Shown piece after piece: positions 49,391-57,863 of a DNA stretch of 64,000 nt. How positions within the stretch are numbered: the stretch's first letter is position 1; each line of letters opens with the position of its first letter. Source of the stretch: Gluconobacter vitians (GTDB lineage: Bacteria > Pseudomonadota > Alphaproteobacteria > Acetobacterales > Acetobacteraceae). The position numbers and the translations under genes were made by a program. The stretch lies in contig NZ_JABCQG010000012.1 of the NCBI RefSeq assembly GCF_015244565.1, positions 1-64,000 on the forward strand. Direction: 5' to 3'. The notes under the pieces are model-generated. The model was not told the origin of the DNA and ran no database searches. It worked only from the letters and a program-made list of their open reading frames with translations.

Positions 49391-51391
49391 ATGTCTGTGC
49401 GCCTTTTTCTGCTTCCCCTGCTGGGAGGCGTGCTCGTTCCCGCCGCCCTGCTGCCCGAGACGGCCTCTGCGAAAACCCTTGCCGACCCCGCAGCCGTCTT
49501 CGCTCCCCTGACGCTCCCCGATGCGCCGAATGTCTATCGTTCGGGCTCGGGCCTTCCCGGCCCGCAGTACTGGCAGAACCGTACGGACTACGTCATCCAT
49601 TCGCGGATCGACACGCAGACCCATGTGCTGCACGGCTCCGAAACCGTGACCTACAGCAACAACAGTCCCGAGACACTGGACGTCCTTTGGCTCCAGCTCG
49701 ATCAGAACATTTACCGCGCGGATACGCGCTCTGCGATCGGCGCGGTTGCCAGCAGCCACAATCTGGCCGGCAACCACACCGACGGCATGGCGATCGAGCG
49801 TGTTTCGGTCGTGCAGGGCGGGCGCGAAGTGGACGTGACACCCCTGATCTCTGACACGCGGATGCAGCTCAAGCTACCGCGCACGATCGATCCGCATGGC
49901 GTGGCTTTCGTGAAGATCGACTGGCACTACACGCTGCCCGGCCCGTGGGGCGGACGGACTGCTGTTACGCCGTCCCGCGAAGGCGATATCTATGAAGTCG
50001 CGCAATGGTATCCGCGGCTGAGCGTTTATGATGATCGCCGTGGCTGGAACACGCTGCCCTATCTGGGGCAGGAGTTCTTTCTGGAATATGGCAGCTTCGA
50101 TTACAGCGTCACCGTGCCGTGGAACTACACGCTCGTGGGCTCCGGCGCGCTGCTCAATCCCGAACAGGTCCTGACCTCCGTCGAGCGCAACCGTCTGGCG
50201 CAGGCGGCGCAGAGCGATACGCGCGTCATGATCCGCACGCTTGATGACATTACTGATCCCAAAAGCCATCTGAAGCAGAGCGGCGAAGTCACCTGGCATT
50301 ATGCCATGCGCAACACGCGTGACGTGGCCTTCGCGGCCTCGCCGGCTTTCGTCTGGGATGCCGCGCGGATCAACCTGCCGCCGATCGTGCCCTGGGCGAA
50401 CTATCATCCCGTGCCCCGGCTTGCGATGTCGGTCTATCCGCGTGAGGGGATCGGGCCGCATGGCTGGGACCGTTCAACGGATTACGTCAAACACGCCATC
50501 GAGTATTTCTCGTCACAATGGTTCGAGTATCCCTGGCCGAACGCCGTCAATCTGGGCGGTCATGGTGCGGGCATGGAATATCCGGGCATTGTCTTCGACG
50601 GCATGAGCGACCGCGATCCGGAACTGTTCTGGATTACGACGCATGAACTGGGCCATGGCTGGTTTCCGATGATCGTGGGCACTGATGAGCGTCGCAATGC
50701 CTTCATGGATGAGGGCTTCAACACGTTCATCGACGTCTATGCGTCCGACCATTTCAACAACGGCGAGTTTGCCCCCAAGCGTGATTCCGAATTCGCGCCC
50801 AAGACCGGCAACCCTGCGCAGGACATCGTTCCGGTTCTGACTGATCCGAACGCGCCCGTGCTCATGACGGCGGCAGACAGCGTCTCTGAAAAATACCGCC
50901 ATAGCGTGACCTATTTCAAAGGCGCCTATGGACTGAAGCTGCTGCGTGAACAGATCCTCGGCCCGGTCCGGTTCGACGCAGCCTTCCGGCGCTATATTTC
51001 CGAATGGTCGTTCAAGCACCCGTCCCCGTCGGACTTCTTCCGCCTGATGAGCAGCGAAGCGGGCGAGGATCTGGGCTGGTTCTGGCGTGGCTGGTACTTC
51101 ACCAATGCCGCCCCGGACTATGCGCTGGGTGATGTGCATCACGATGCCGGAAAGCCGGTGACCGTACAGGTGCGCAATTACGGAGCCCTTCCGCTTCCGG
51201 TGCTCGTGCGGGCGGAGTATGCGGACGGTAAATCGGACGAGCTGCGCATCCCGACGGAAGCCTGGCGTCAGGGCAGCGATATCGTTGTTTCACTGCCGGC
51301 CCATGATGGCCTCAAGGCGGTCACGCTGGACCCGGATCATGTCATCCCGGACATCGACCGCTCTGATAACCGGGTGGCAATTACACCCTGA
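49391..51391 (+). CDS. Exported M1-family zinc metallopeptidase (aminopeptidase N-like)
   Basis: About 666 residues with a signal peptide (SVRLFLLPLLGGVLVPAALLPETASA). The active site is H418-E419-L-G-H422, with E441 18 residues later as the third zinc ligand (HEXXH-X18-E). A proton-donor Tyr is expected further on. Upstream, GHGAGMEYPGIV is the GxMEN-type exopeptidase motif variant (MEYP), so the peptidase may not be a classic aminopeptidase N. It is periplasmic or secreted. A terminator follows. Confidence 0.9.
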   Translation: MSVRLFLLPLLGGVLVPAALLPETASAKTLADPAAVFAPLTLPDAPNVYRSGSGLPGPQYWQNRTDYVIHSRIDTQTHVLHGSETVTYSNNSPETLDVLWLQLDQNIYRADTRSAIGAVASSHNLAGNHTDGMAIERVSVVQGGREVDVTPLISDTRMQLKLPRTIDPHGVAFVKIDWHYTLPGPWGGRTAVTPSREGDIYEVAQWYPRLSVYDDRRGWNTLPYLGQEFFLEYGSFDYSVTVPWNYTLVGSGALLNPEQVLTSVERNRLAQAAQSDTRVMIRTLDDITDPKSHLKQSGEVTWHYAMRNTRDVAFAASPAFVWDAARINLPPIVPWANYHPVPRLAMSVYPREGIGPHGWDRSTDYVKHAIEYFSSQWFEYPWPNAVNLGGHGAGMEYPGIVFDGMSDRDPELFWITTHELGHGWFPMIVGTDERRNAFMDEGFNTFIDVYASDHFNNGEFAPKRDSEFAPKTGNPAQDIVPVLTDPNAPVLMTAADSVSEKYRHSVTYFKGAYGLKLLREQILGPVRFDAAFRRYISEWSFKHPSPSDFFRLMSSEAGEDLGWFWRGWYFTNAAPDYALGDVHHDAGKPVTVQVRNYGALPLPVLVRAEYADGKSDELRIPTEAWRQGSDIVVSLPAHDGLKAVTLDPDHVIPDIDRSDNRVAITP

Positions 51392-51447
51392 GGATATGAA
51401 GAATTGCGGGTGCCAAAACGCCCCGCAGTTCTCTGTCCATTACGGCA

Positions 51448-51485
51448 TAAAAAAGGGCGCCTGGCTGAGCCAGCGCCCTTTTTTG
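51448..51485 (+). terminator. Rho-independent terminator after the M1 peptidase
   Basis: GGGCGCCTGGCT and AGCCAGCGCCC form a GC-rich stem with a single-base asymmetry, flanked by AAAAAA on the left and TTTTTT on the right. The A/T tracts make it suitable for both strands. Confidence 0.88.
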
Positions 51486-51535
51486 GTAGATGGAAGGTCG
51501 TGCGGATTTGAGAGAGCAGTCGGTTCCGCGAGAGT

Positions 51536-51964
51536 TCAGCCTACGAGTTCCAGCGAAGAGGAAGGAGCGTTCGTGGTATAGGCACCCTGAGGTGCCGCCG
51601 GTGCGATGCCCTGAACTGTGGAGGCGGAGGCTGTCAGGCCCTCGATCATGTCATTGTTGACATCGATCAGCGGCTGCAGATCCCTCGGAGCATTGAAAGC
51701 AGTGTTGGAATAACACATTGCCCATGATCCGATCTTGATCAGGTCATCACGCAGAACGGGCGGAAGAGGGCAGTCGACCCGCTCGACGCTCATCGAAAGA
51801 ATGCTCCACAGCTTCAGATTGGCTGCCAGAGCCGCGACCCTTTTTTCATGATCGCCAGCCTGGGACAGCAGCGTGTTGACGTGCCGGAACGCCATGACCT
51901 CGACTTCCCGGGAGGAAAGGTAGCTTCCGGACTGTTTTTGATACTGTGAGAATGCGTAAGTCAC
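51536..51964 (-). CDS. flaF: Flagellar biosynthesis regulator FlaF
   Basis: 142 residues of the FlaF family: TYAFSQYQKQSGSYLSSREVEVMAFRHVNTLLSQAG, then WSILSMSVERVDCPLPPVLRDDLIKIGSWAMCYS. In Caulobacter FlaF works with FlbT in flagellin synthesis. It lies directly downstream of the flagellin gene on the same strand. FlbT is not seen nearby. The C-terminal 25 residues are a Ser/Ala-rich tail. Confidence 0.9.
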   Translation of the reverse strand: MTYAFSQYQKQSGSYLSSREVEVMAFRHVNTLLSQAGDHEKRVAALAANLKLWSILSMSVERVDCPLPPVLRDDLIKIGSWAMCYSNTAFNAPRDLQPLIDVNNDMIEGLTASASTVQGIAPAAPQGAYTTNAPSSSLELVG

Positions 51965-52068
51965 GAAGGCAAACTCCTTGCGGAAAAGACTGTTTCAAAA
52001 GCCTCTGCAGAATGGAACAGCGGGCTTCTGAAGCAGTCCTGCGCATGGCAGGGGCGGAAGGTCCGGGA

Positions 52069-52101
52069 CCGGGGGGTACCGGATAGACCGGTACTCCCCG
52101 G
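52069..52101 (-). other. Strong stem-loop between the flagellin gene and flaF
   Basis: CCGGGGGGTACCGG (52069-52082) pairs with CCGGTACTCCCCGG (52088-52101) around ATAGA: a 14-position stem with one G/T wobble, which becomes a C/A mismatch in the minus-strand transcript. No U tract follows. It may reduce read-through into flaF or stabilise the flagellin message. Confidence 0.7.
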
Positions 52102-52109
52102 AAACCTGA

Positions 52110-53675
52110 TCAGCCGCGGAAGAGGCTGAGCAGGGTGGAGGACTGCGAGTTTGCAATCGACAGCGACTGGACAGCCAGCTGCTGCTTCGTCTGAAGCGAG
52201 GTCAGCTTGGCGCTTTCCGCTGCCAGATCGGCGTCCGTCAGGGCGCCGACACCCGTCGTCAGGGCGTCAGACAGGCTGGACGTCGTGGTCTGCAGGTTCG
52301 AGACCGTCGTGGTGGAATAACCGATCGTGGAAGCCGTCCGCGTCACGCTGGAAATAGCTGCCTGAACGACAGCACTGACAACAGATGCCCCGGTGACGGA
52401 TGTTGCCGCGTTAGAACCTGTGAACGCACCCGCCGAGACGGTACCCAGGTTCGTGCTGGTTGCATCAATGGAATTGCCAGCAATCGTCAGGGTGTTGTCG
52501 GAATCGCGGGACACACCGAAGCCCTGGTACTCCATGGCCTGCGTCATCAGATCGACCTGCTTGACGCTCTGGGCACTCGACGAGCCGCCCGTGGCACTGA
52601 GGGAGGAGGCGGACGACATGTCGACGTCCGTCACAACGGTCTTGGCCGTGACATTGCCGTTGGCATCAAATGCCGTATTGGCGGTGAAGACGGAGTTGCC
52701 GTTGCCGTCCTTGGACTGCACCAGGCTATCTCCGTTGGACAGGGAATAGGTGATCGATCCGTCCGATGCTGTTGTCTGGGATTTGATTGTGACGTCTGAA
52801 GAGTCGCCTGCTTTCAATGTGCCGTCTGTTTGCATTGTAAATGCGGCAGTGACGCCATCCGAACCGCCCTCAGTAGTGGGAGCTTTGCTGAAAGCAGCGC
52901 CTACCATGGCCAGAGCCGTCGTTTGGCTGTTATTGGTGGTGGTCGTGCTGCCGGAAGTCGTAGACTTGCTGTCAGCGACAAAGTTGTATGTGACAGACGG
53001 ATTGGACGCACTGACCGTACCACCTGTTCCGGCTGCAGCTTCATTCTTCAGCTGAAGAACGCTCTGGGAAGTCGGCGTAGTACCGTCACTCGTCAGTGTA
53101 TTGGAAGCGCTGGTGCCCAGCGCCAGCGAGGAGCCGGACATTTCCATGCTCAGGTTCGTCAGGCCAAGACCGGCGGACGTCATGTTGAAGCCGTTCTGGG
53201 TGAACATCGTGCCCTGGGAGTCCATGGCGGTGGACAGGGTCGTGTAGGTCGTGCCGTTGCCCGTCTGGCCGGACAGCAGGTTCACGCCCTGGAACTTTGC
53301 ACCTGCAGCAGCGGAGTCGATGGCGGACAGCGTCTGTGTGATGGCGTCGTTCAAGGTCGAGTTGTTGACGCCCGTGGTGTTCGTGCCGAGAGTCGTGGCC
53401 AGGGACTGCAGGGAATCCGAGATGCTCGACAGGCCCTTCGTTGCCGTATTCAGCACCTGAGCGGAGAACTGAAGACCCGTGGAGACGCCCGACAGGGTCG
53501 AGATCTGGGCGGTCATGTTCTGGGCAATGGAGTACATTGCGGGATTGTCAGACGCCGAGTTGACCGACTTGCCCGTCGAGACCGCATTTTCGGTCTTGGT
53601 CAGGTCAGATGTCGTCTGGCTGAGGCTCTGGAGTGCGGCCATTGCCGCAGTGTTCGTATTAATTGACAATGACAT
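52110..53675 (-). CDS. Flagellin
   Basis: 521 residues. The N-terminal D0/D1 coiled region ([53 protein letters not shown]) and the C-terminal part ([54 protein letters not shown]) are classical flagellin ends. They flank a long Ser/Thr/Gly-rich variable region (about 190-430). It forms the flagellar filament. The variable part is visibly less GC-rich than the ends. It is divergent from the radical-SAM gene at 53854 and followed by flaF. Confidence 0.96.
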   Translation of the reverse strand: MSLSINTNTAAMAALQSLSQTTSDLTKTENAVSTGKSVNSASDNPAMYSIAQNMTAQISTLSGVSTGLQFSAQVLNTATKGLSSISDSLQSLATTLGTNTTGVNNSTLNDAITQTLSAIDSAAAGAKFQGVNLLSGQTGNGTTYTTLSTAMDSQGTMFTQNGFNMTSAGLGLTNLSMEMSGSSLALGTSASNTLTSDGTTPTSQSVLQLKNEAAAGTGGTVSASNPSVTYNFVADSKSTTSGSTTTTNNSQTTALAMVGAAFSKAPTTEGGSDGVTAAFTMQTDGTLKAGDSSDVTIKSQTTASDGSITYSLSNGDSLVQSKDGNGNSVFTANTAFDANGNVTAKTVVTDVDMSSASSLSATGGSSSAQSVKQVDLMTQAMEYQGFGVSRDSDNTLTIAGNSIDATSTNLGTVSAGAFTGSNAATSVTGASVVSAVVQAAISSVTRTASTIGYSTTTVSNLQTTTSSLSDALTTGVGALTDADLAAESAKLTSLQTKQQLAVQSLSIANSQSSTLLSLFRG

Positions 53676-53728
53676 TGAATTCGTTCTCCGTCGGTGCAGG
53701 TTTGCGGCTTCAGGATAGGGGGGAGTGG

Positions 53729-53756
53729 TTAACGGAAACTGAATCCGGACCGTTAA
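53729..53756. promoter_or_regulatory. Inverted TTAACGG/CCGTTAA repeat in the flagellin/radical-SAM intergenic region
   Basis: TTAACGG (53729-53735) and CCGTTAA (53750-53756) are inverted, 14 bases apart. TAACGGAAA at 53730-53738 recurs as TAACGGAAA near 53776. It lies between two divergent promoters. No known sigma-28 or sigma-54 site could be assigned with confidence. Confidence 0.35.
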
Positions 53757-53853
53757 AAAAAACCTGCCCGAAATAACGGAAAACCGGGAAACAACTGGTT
53801 AAATTCACGTTTTCTCTTGCGCTCCATACTTCGGAACGAAATAAGAACACGCA

Positions 53854-55086
53854 ATGAAGAAATCACTCTCCCAGCGCCTGGCGATTCTGTCCGATGCGGC
53901 GAAATACGATGCGTCCTGCGCGTCGAGCGGCTCCGGACGCAGGGACTCGGCCAAAAGCGGGGGACTGGGATCCACGACGGGAAACGGCATCTGCCATGCG
54001 TTCACGCCGGACGGGCGCTGCGTGTCGCTGCTCAAGATCCTGCTGACCAATTTCTGCGTATATGACTGTGCCTACTGCATCAACCGCTCGTCCTCGAATG
54101 TGGAGCGCGCGCGGTTTACGCCTGAGGAGGTCGTGTGGCTGACGCTGGAGTTCTACCGGCGCAACTGCATCGAAGGGCTGTTCCTGTCTTCGGGCATCAT
54201 CCGCTCGTCCGATCACACGATGGAGCAGCTCGTGCAGGTGGCGCGGGATCTGCGGCTGAAGCATGGCTTTAGGGGCTACATCCATCTCAAGACCATCCCC
54301 GATGCGTCTCCGCGCCTGCTGGAAGAAGCGGGGCGCTATGCGGACCGTCTGTCGATCAATGTGGAAATGCCGACCGTCGCCGGGCTGGAGCAGTATGCGC
54401 CGCAGAAAAAGGCGGGCGGTATCCGGCAGGCCATGGGTGAAATGCGTCTGAAAATCGATGCGGGCCGGGAGCGCAGCCATACCGGCCGCCGGGCTGAGCG
54501 CTTCTCGCCGGGCGGGCAGAGTACGCAGATGATCGTGGGAGCTGATGCGGCCTCCGATCAGGATATTCTGGCCAGCAGCGCCAATCTTTATGGCTCCTAC
54601 GGGCTGCGGCGGGTCTATTATTCGGCCTTCAGTCCCATTCCCGACGCTTCCGCATTGTTGCCAGCGAAAAGCCCGCCGTTGCAGCGTGAGCACCGGCTTT
54701 ACCAGGCAGACTGGCTGTTCCGGTTCTATGGATTTGCGTTTGGAGAGTTGACGGCCGGTCGCGCGGACGGGATGCTCGATCTGGAGCTGGACCCCAAGCT
54801 GGCCTGGGCGCTGGACAACCGGGCGCTGTTTCCGGTCGATCTGAACCGGGCGTCGAAGGAAATGCTGCTGCGGGTGCCGGGGCTGGGGGTCAAGGCTGTG
54901 GCCGCCATTCTCAGGGCGCGGCGGCATCAGGCGGTACGGCTGGAGGATCTGGCGCGGTTGAATGTCTCCATCCGCAAGGTACGCCCGTTCGTGCAGACGC
55001 CGGGCTGGAGCCCCGCCCGCCTGACCGATCGACACGATCTGCGCAGCCTGTTCAGCCCCGCGCCGCAGCAGATGAGCCTTCTGTGA
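53854..55086 (+). CDS. Radical-SAM DNA-associated protein (UDG-linked, SPL-like)
   Basis: 410 residues. The 4Fe-4S SAM-binding motif C68-x3-C72-x2-C75 is in NFCVYDCAYCINRSSSN. It then has HLKTIPDASPRLLEEAGRYADRLSINVEMPT (radical-SAM barrel) and a C-terminal helix-hairpin-helix near 330-360 (LNRASKEMLLRVPGLGVKAVAAILRARR), which suggests DNA contact. This matches the family known as rSAM_link_UDG, found next to UdgX genes, and is related in style to spore photoproduct lyases. The downstream UdgX fusion overlaps it by 4 bases. The reaction is unknown. Confidence 0.9.
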   Translation: MKKSLSQRLAILSDAAKYDASCASSGSGRRDSAKSGGLGSTTGNGICHAFTPDGRCVSLLKILLTNFCVYDCAYCINRSSSNVERARFTPEEVVWLTLEFYRRNCIEGLFLSSGIIRSSDHTMEQLVQVARDLRLKHGFRGYIHLKTIPDASPRLLEEAGRYADRLSINVEMPTVAGLEQYAPQKKAGGIRQAMGEMRLKIDAGRERSHTGRRAERFSPGGQSTQMIVGADAASDQDILASSANLYGSYGLRRVYYSAFSPIPDASALLPAKSPPLQREHRLYQADWLFRFYGFAFGELTAGRADGMLDLELDPKLAWALDNRALFPVDLNRASKEMLLRVPGLGVKAVAAILRARRHQAVRLEDLARLNVSIRKVRPFVQTPGWSPARLTDRHDLRSLFSPAPQQMSLL

Positions 55087-56585
55087 CGCGGTATGTCCTG
55101 ACGCTTGAGGACAGTGCCGCGTTTGAACCCTGGCGGAAGATGGCACGGGCGGCTTTGCAGCGCGCGATCCCGCCCGAAGCCCTCGACTGGCGCATCCGGG
55201 GTGGGGAGACAGATCTTTTCGGCCAGATCACGGATGATGGCGCTGGACTGGAGGCGCTGACAGCCCTGCCTGTCGTGAAAACCGTAACCTTGCGAGCGTC
55301 CTGCATCGCGCTGCTGCGGGACCTGCTGTGCCATTCCGATCCCGCTCGGTTCGCGCTGGCCTACCGGATCGTCTGGCGGATGCAGGGCAATCCGCATCTG
55401 CTGGAAGTGGTGACGGATGCCGACATCGCCAGGGCGCGGGTCATGGTGCGGCAGAACCGGGATGACTGCCATAAGATGGCGTCTTTCCTCCGCTTCCGGG
55501 AAGAACCGGTCCAGCAGGGCGAAGGACAGGACAGGAGGCGGCGACGGTTCCTCGCCTGGTTCGAGCCGCAGCATCATATTCTCGAACGCATCGCCCCGTT
55601 CTTCTCGAAGCGCTTTACGGACATGGACTGGATGATCCTCACCCCGCGCGGATCAATCCGCTGGGATGGGAAAGAGCTGGTGTGCAGTCCGGAGCCCTGC
55701 GAGCGGCCAGAGCTGGATGATGGGTTCGGGGAGCTGTGGGACACTTATTATGCCTCGACCTTCAATCCGGCCCGTGTGCGCACGAAAGCCATGCGTCGGG
55801 AAATGCCCGGCCGTTACTGGAAGAACCTGCCGGAAACCCGCCTGATCCCGCAGCTCGTTGCTGGAGCCGAAGCACGGGTGCGGGCGATGGCGGAACAGGA
55901 ACTCCAGCCCGCCCCGGCCTTTCATGAGCGCCTGCGGGCCCGTGAGCAGCTTCCGGCCGAACCGATGGCGGATGTGGCGGAAAATCTTGAGGGTCTGGCC
56001 GCTCAGATCCGGACCTGTACGGCCTGTCCGCTGCACTGCTCGGCGACGCAGGCGGTTGTGGGAGAGGGGCCGGCAGACGCGCGCATCATGGTCGTCGGAG
56101 AGCAGCCGGGCGATCAGGAGGATCTGGCAGGGCGCCCCTTCGTCGGTCCGGCAGGACAGCTTCTACACGCGACGCTTGGAGAGGCCGGGGTCGATCGTGG
56201 CGCGCTGTATCTGACGAACGCCGTCAAGCATTTCCGCTTCCGTCTCCAAGGCCGCCGCCGCATCCATCAGAGCCCGGATGCAGGGCATGTGGCGGCCTGC
56301 CGTCCCTGGCTGGAGCAGGAAATTGCACTGATCCGTCCGAAACTCATTGTCTCGCTGGGTGCCACGGCGCTCAGGGCGCTGGATGGTCCGGGCATGGCGA
56401 TGTCGGATGTCCGCGGGACCTCATGGACCGTGGGAACTGGCGAAAATGCCGTCCGGCGTCTGGCACTCGCCCATCCATCCTGGCTGCTGCGGCTTGGGGA
56501 AGGGGCGCAGGGGGACAGTGAGCGACGGAACTTCGGTGAGGGTCTCTCCCGTCTGCGGGACTTTCTGGATCAGCCAGGGGCGTAA
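55083..56585 (+). CDS. DUF4130-UdgX fusion: suicide uracil-DNA glycosylase
   Basis: 500 residues. Residues about 1-260 are a DUF4130/SAM_7_link-type domain (RVWRMQGNP-like core, ILTPRGSIRWDGKEL). Residues 300-500 are a UdgX-type uracil-DNA glycosylase: CTACPLHC (312-319), active-site GEQPGDQEDLAG (339-350), KHF (382-384) and R-loop RRRIHQSP (391-398) with H395, the residue that in mycobacterial UdgX forms a covalent bond with the abasic DNA. ALAHPSWLL (461-469) is the late motif. It overlaps the radical-SAM gene. Confidence 0.92.
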   Translation: MTRYVLTLEDSAAFEPWRKMARAALQRAIPPEALDWRIRGGETDLFGQITDDGAGLEALTALPVVKTVTLRASCIALLRDLLCHSDPARFALAYRIVWRMQGNPHLLEVVTDADIARARVMVRQNRDDCHKMASFLRFREEPVQQGEGQDRRRRRFLAWFEPQHHILERIAPFFSKRFTDMDWMILTPRGSIRWDGKELVCSPEPCERPELDDGFGELWDTYYASTFNPARVRTKAMRREMPGRYWKNLPETRLIPQLVAGAEARVRAMAEQELQPAPAFHERLRAREQLPAEPMADVAENLEGLAAQIRTCTACPLHCSATQAVVGEGPADARIMVVGEQPGDQEDLAGRPFVGPAGQLLHATLGEAGVDRGALYLTNAVKHFRFRLQGRRRIHQSPDAGHVAACRPWLEQEIALIRPKLIVSLGATALRALDGPGMAMSDVRGTSWTVGTGENAVRRLALAHPSWLLRLGEGAQGDSERRNFGEGLSRLRDFLDQPGA

Positions 56586-56660
56586 GGGACGGGGCTGGCG
56601 GGAGAATGGAAACGGGTCAGTTTTTTGCGTCTTGAAGCTTATGAGACGATATGTCATGGA

Positions 56661-56679
56661 TGACCGAACCGATCGGTCA
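56661..56679. promoter_or_regulatory. TetR operator upstream of the emrA-like gene
   Basis: TGACCGAACCGATCGGTCA is an imperfect palindrome located 78 bases before the pump start codon. It matches 18 of 19 bases with the site at 60146-60164 next to the TetR gene. Confidence 0.75.
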
Positions 56680-56756
56680 GTAGAGGGTTTTCCAAGGCCC
56701 GCACAGCACATCCGGTCATGATCTGACAGACCTGTTTTCAAAGCGAGACAAACATT

Positions 56757-57863
56757 ATGGCGCAAGGCGATCAGGCCGATCACGCGCAGGATGACACGAC
56801 ATCCGACAAGAACGGAAAGCCGCAGAAAAAGCGTCATCCCCTTGTCCGGGTCGCGCTGATCCTGCTGGTGGTTCTGGTTCTCGTGGGTATCGGGGCCTAT
56901 CTTTTCCTGACCCGCAACAATATCGAGACGGATGACGCCTACACGGCCGGTCGCAAGATCGCCATTGCGCCCCACGTCAACGGTTACGTTACGCAGCTTC
57001 TGGTGAACGACAACCAGTTCGTTCATACCGGTGACCTGCTCGTGCGGATCGACAGCCGGGACTATGTGGCCTCCCTGAACAAGGCCGAAGCCGCCGTCTC
57101 GCAGGCGAAAGCCAATATCGACGCCTATCAGCTGATGCTGGCTGTGGCGCACAAGAACTTCCCCGGACAGCTCGTCACCGCGCAGGGCAATCTTGCCGCA
57201 GCACAGGCTCAGCTCGTCAAGGCCGAGGCCGATTACCGCCGCCAGCGTTCGGTGGCCCGCGCCGCGACCTCGCAGCAGGATATCGATTATGCCCGCGCCG
57301 CGTTGGATCAGGCGAAAGCCCGCGTGCTTCAGGCCCAGGGTCAGTTGACACAGGCCGAGCCGGTCAAGGAAAACGTGGCCAATGCCGATGCCCGCGTCAC
57401 GCAGGAACGGGCCGCTCTCGCTTCGGCCAATGCGGATCTGACGCAGGCCCGCCTGAACCTCGAATGGACGGAAGTGCGTGCGCCGCATGACGGCTGGATT
57501 TCCCAGCGTAACGTCGAGCGCGGCAACTTCGTGCAGACCGGTCAGCAGATGTTCTCCATCGTCGAGCCGGAAGTCTGGATCGTGGCGAACTACAAGGAAA
57601 CGCAGCTCACCCATATGCGTCCGGGCCAGAAGGTGGATGTCGAGGTCGATGCCTATCCGCAGCTCGAACTGCATGGCCATGTGGATTCCATTCAGCTCGG
57701 CTCGGGTGAATCCTTCAGCGCCTTCCCTCCCGAGAACGCGACCGGCAACTTCGTGAAGACGGTGCAGCGTATTCCGGTGAAGATTGTGCTGGACAGCGGT
57801 CTTGATCCGAACATCCCGCTCGCCCTTGGTCTGTCTGTCGTGCCGACGGTTTATGTGAAATGA
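56757..57863 (+). CDS. HlyD/EmrA-type membrane-fusion protein
   Basis: 368 residues. A Lys-rich cytoplasmic tail, one membrane helix (about 35-56: VRVALILLVVLVLVGIGAYLFL), then the MFP core: TDDAYTAGRKIAIAPHVNGYVTQLLVNDNQFV (lipoyl half 1), a long alpha-hairpin coiled coil (105-235), and TEVRAPHDGWISQRNVERGNFVQTGQQMFSIV (half 2). It links the inner-membrane EmrB-type pump to an outer-membrane channel. It is first in the operon, and the TetR operator is upstream. Confidence 0.95.
   Translation: MAQGDQADHAQDDTTSDKNGKPQKKRHPLVRVALILLVVLVLVGIGAYLFLTRNNIETDDAYTAGRKIAIAPHVNGYVTQLLVNDNQFVHTGDLLVRIDSRDYVASLNKAEAAVSQAKANIDAYQLMLAVAHKNFPGQLVTAQGNLAAAQAQLVKAEADYRRQRSVARAATSQQDIDYARAALDQAKARVLQAQGQLTQAEPVKENVANADARVTQERAALASANADLTQARLNLEWTEVRAPHDGWISQRNVERGNFVQTGQQMFSIVEPEVWIVANYKETQLTHMRPGQKVDVEVDAYPQLELHGHVDSIQLGSGESFSAFPPENATGNFVKTVQRIPVKIVLDSGLDPNIPLALGLSVVPTVYVK

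Noticed and set aside
52830-53666. Frame of 278 residues antisense to flagellin
   Set aside because: Complement of flagellin; no ribosome-binding site or motif.
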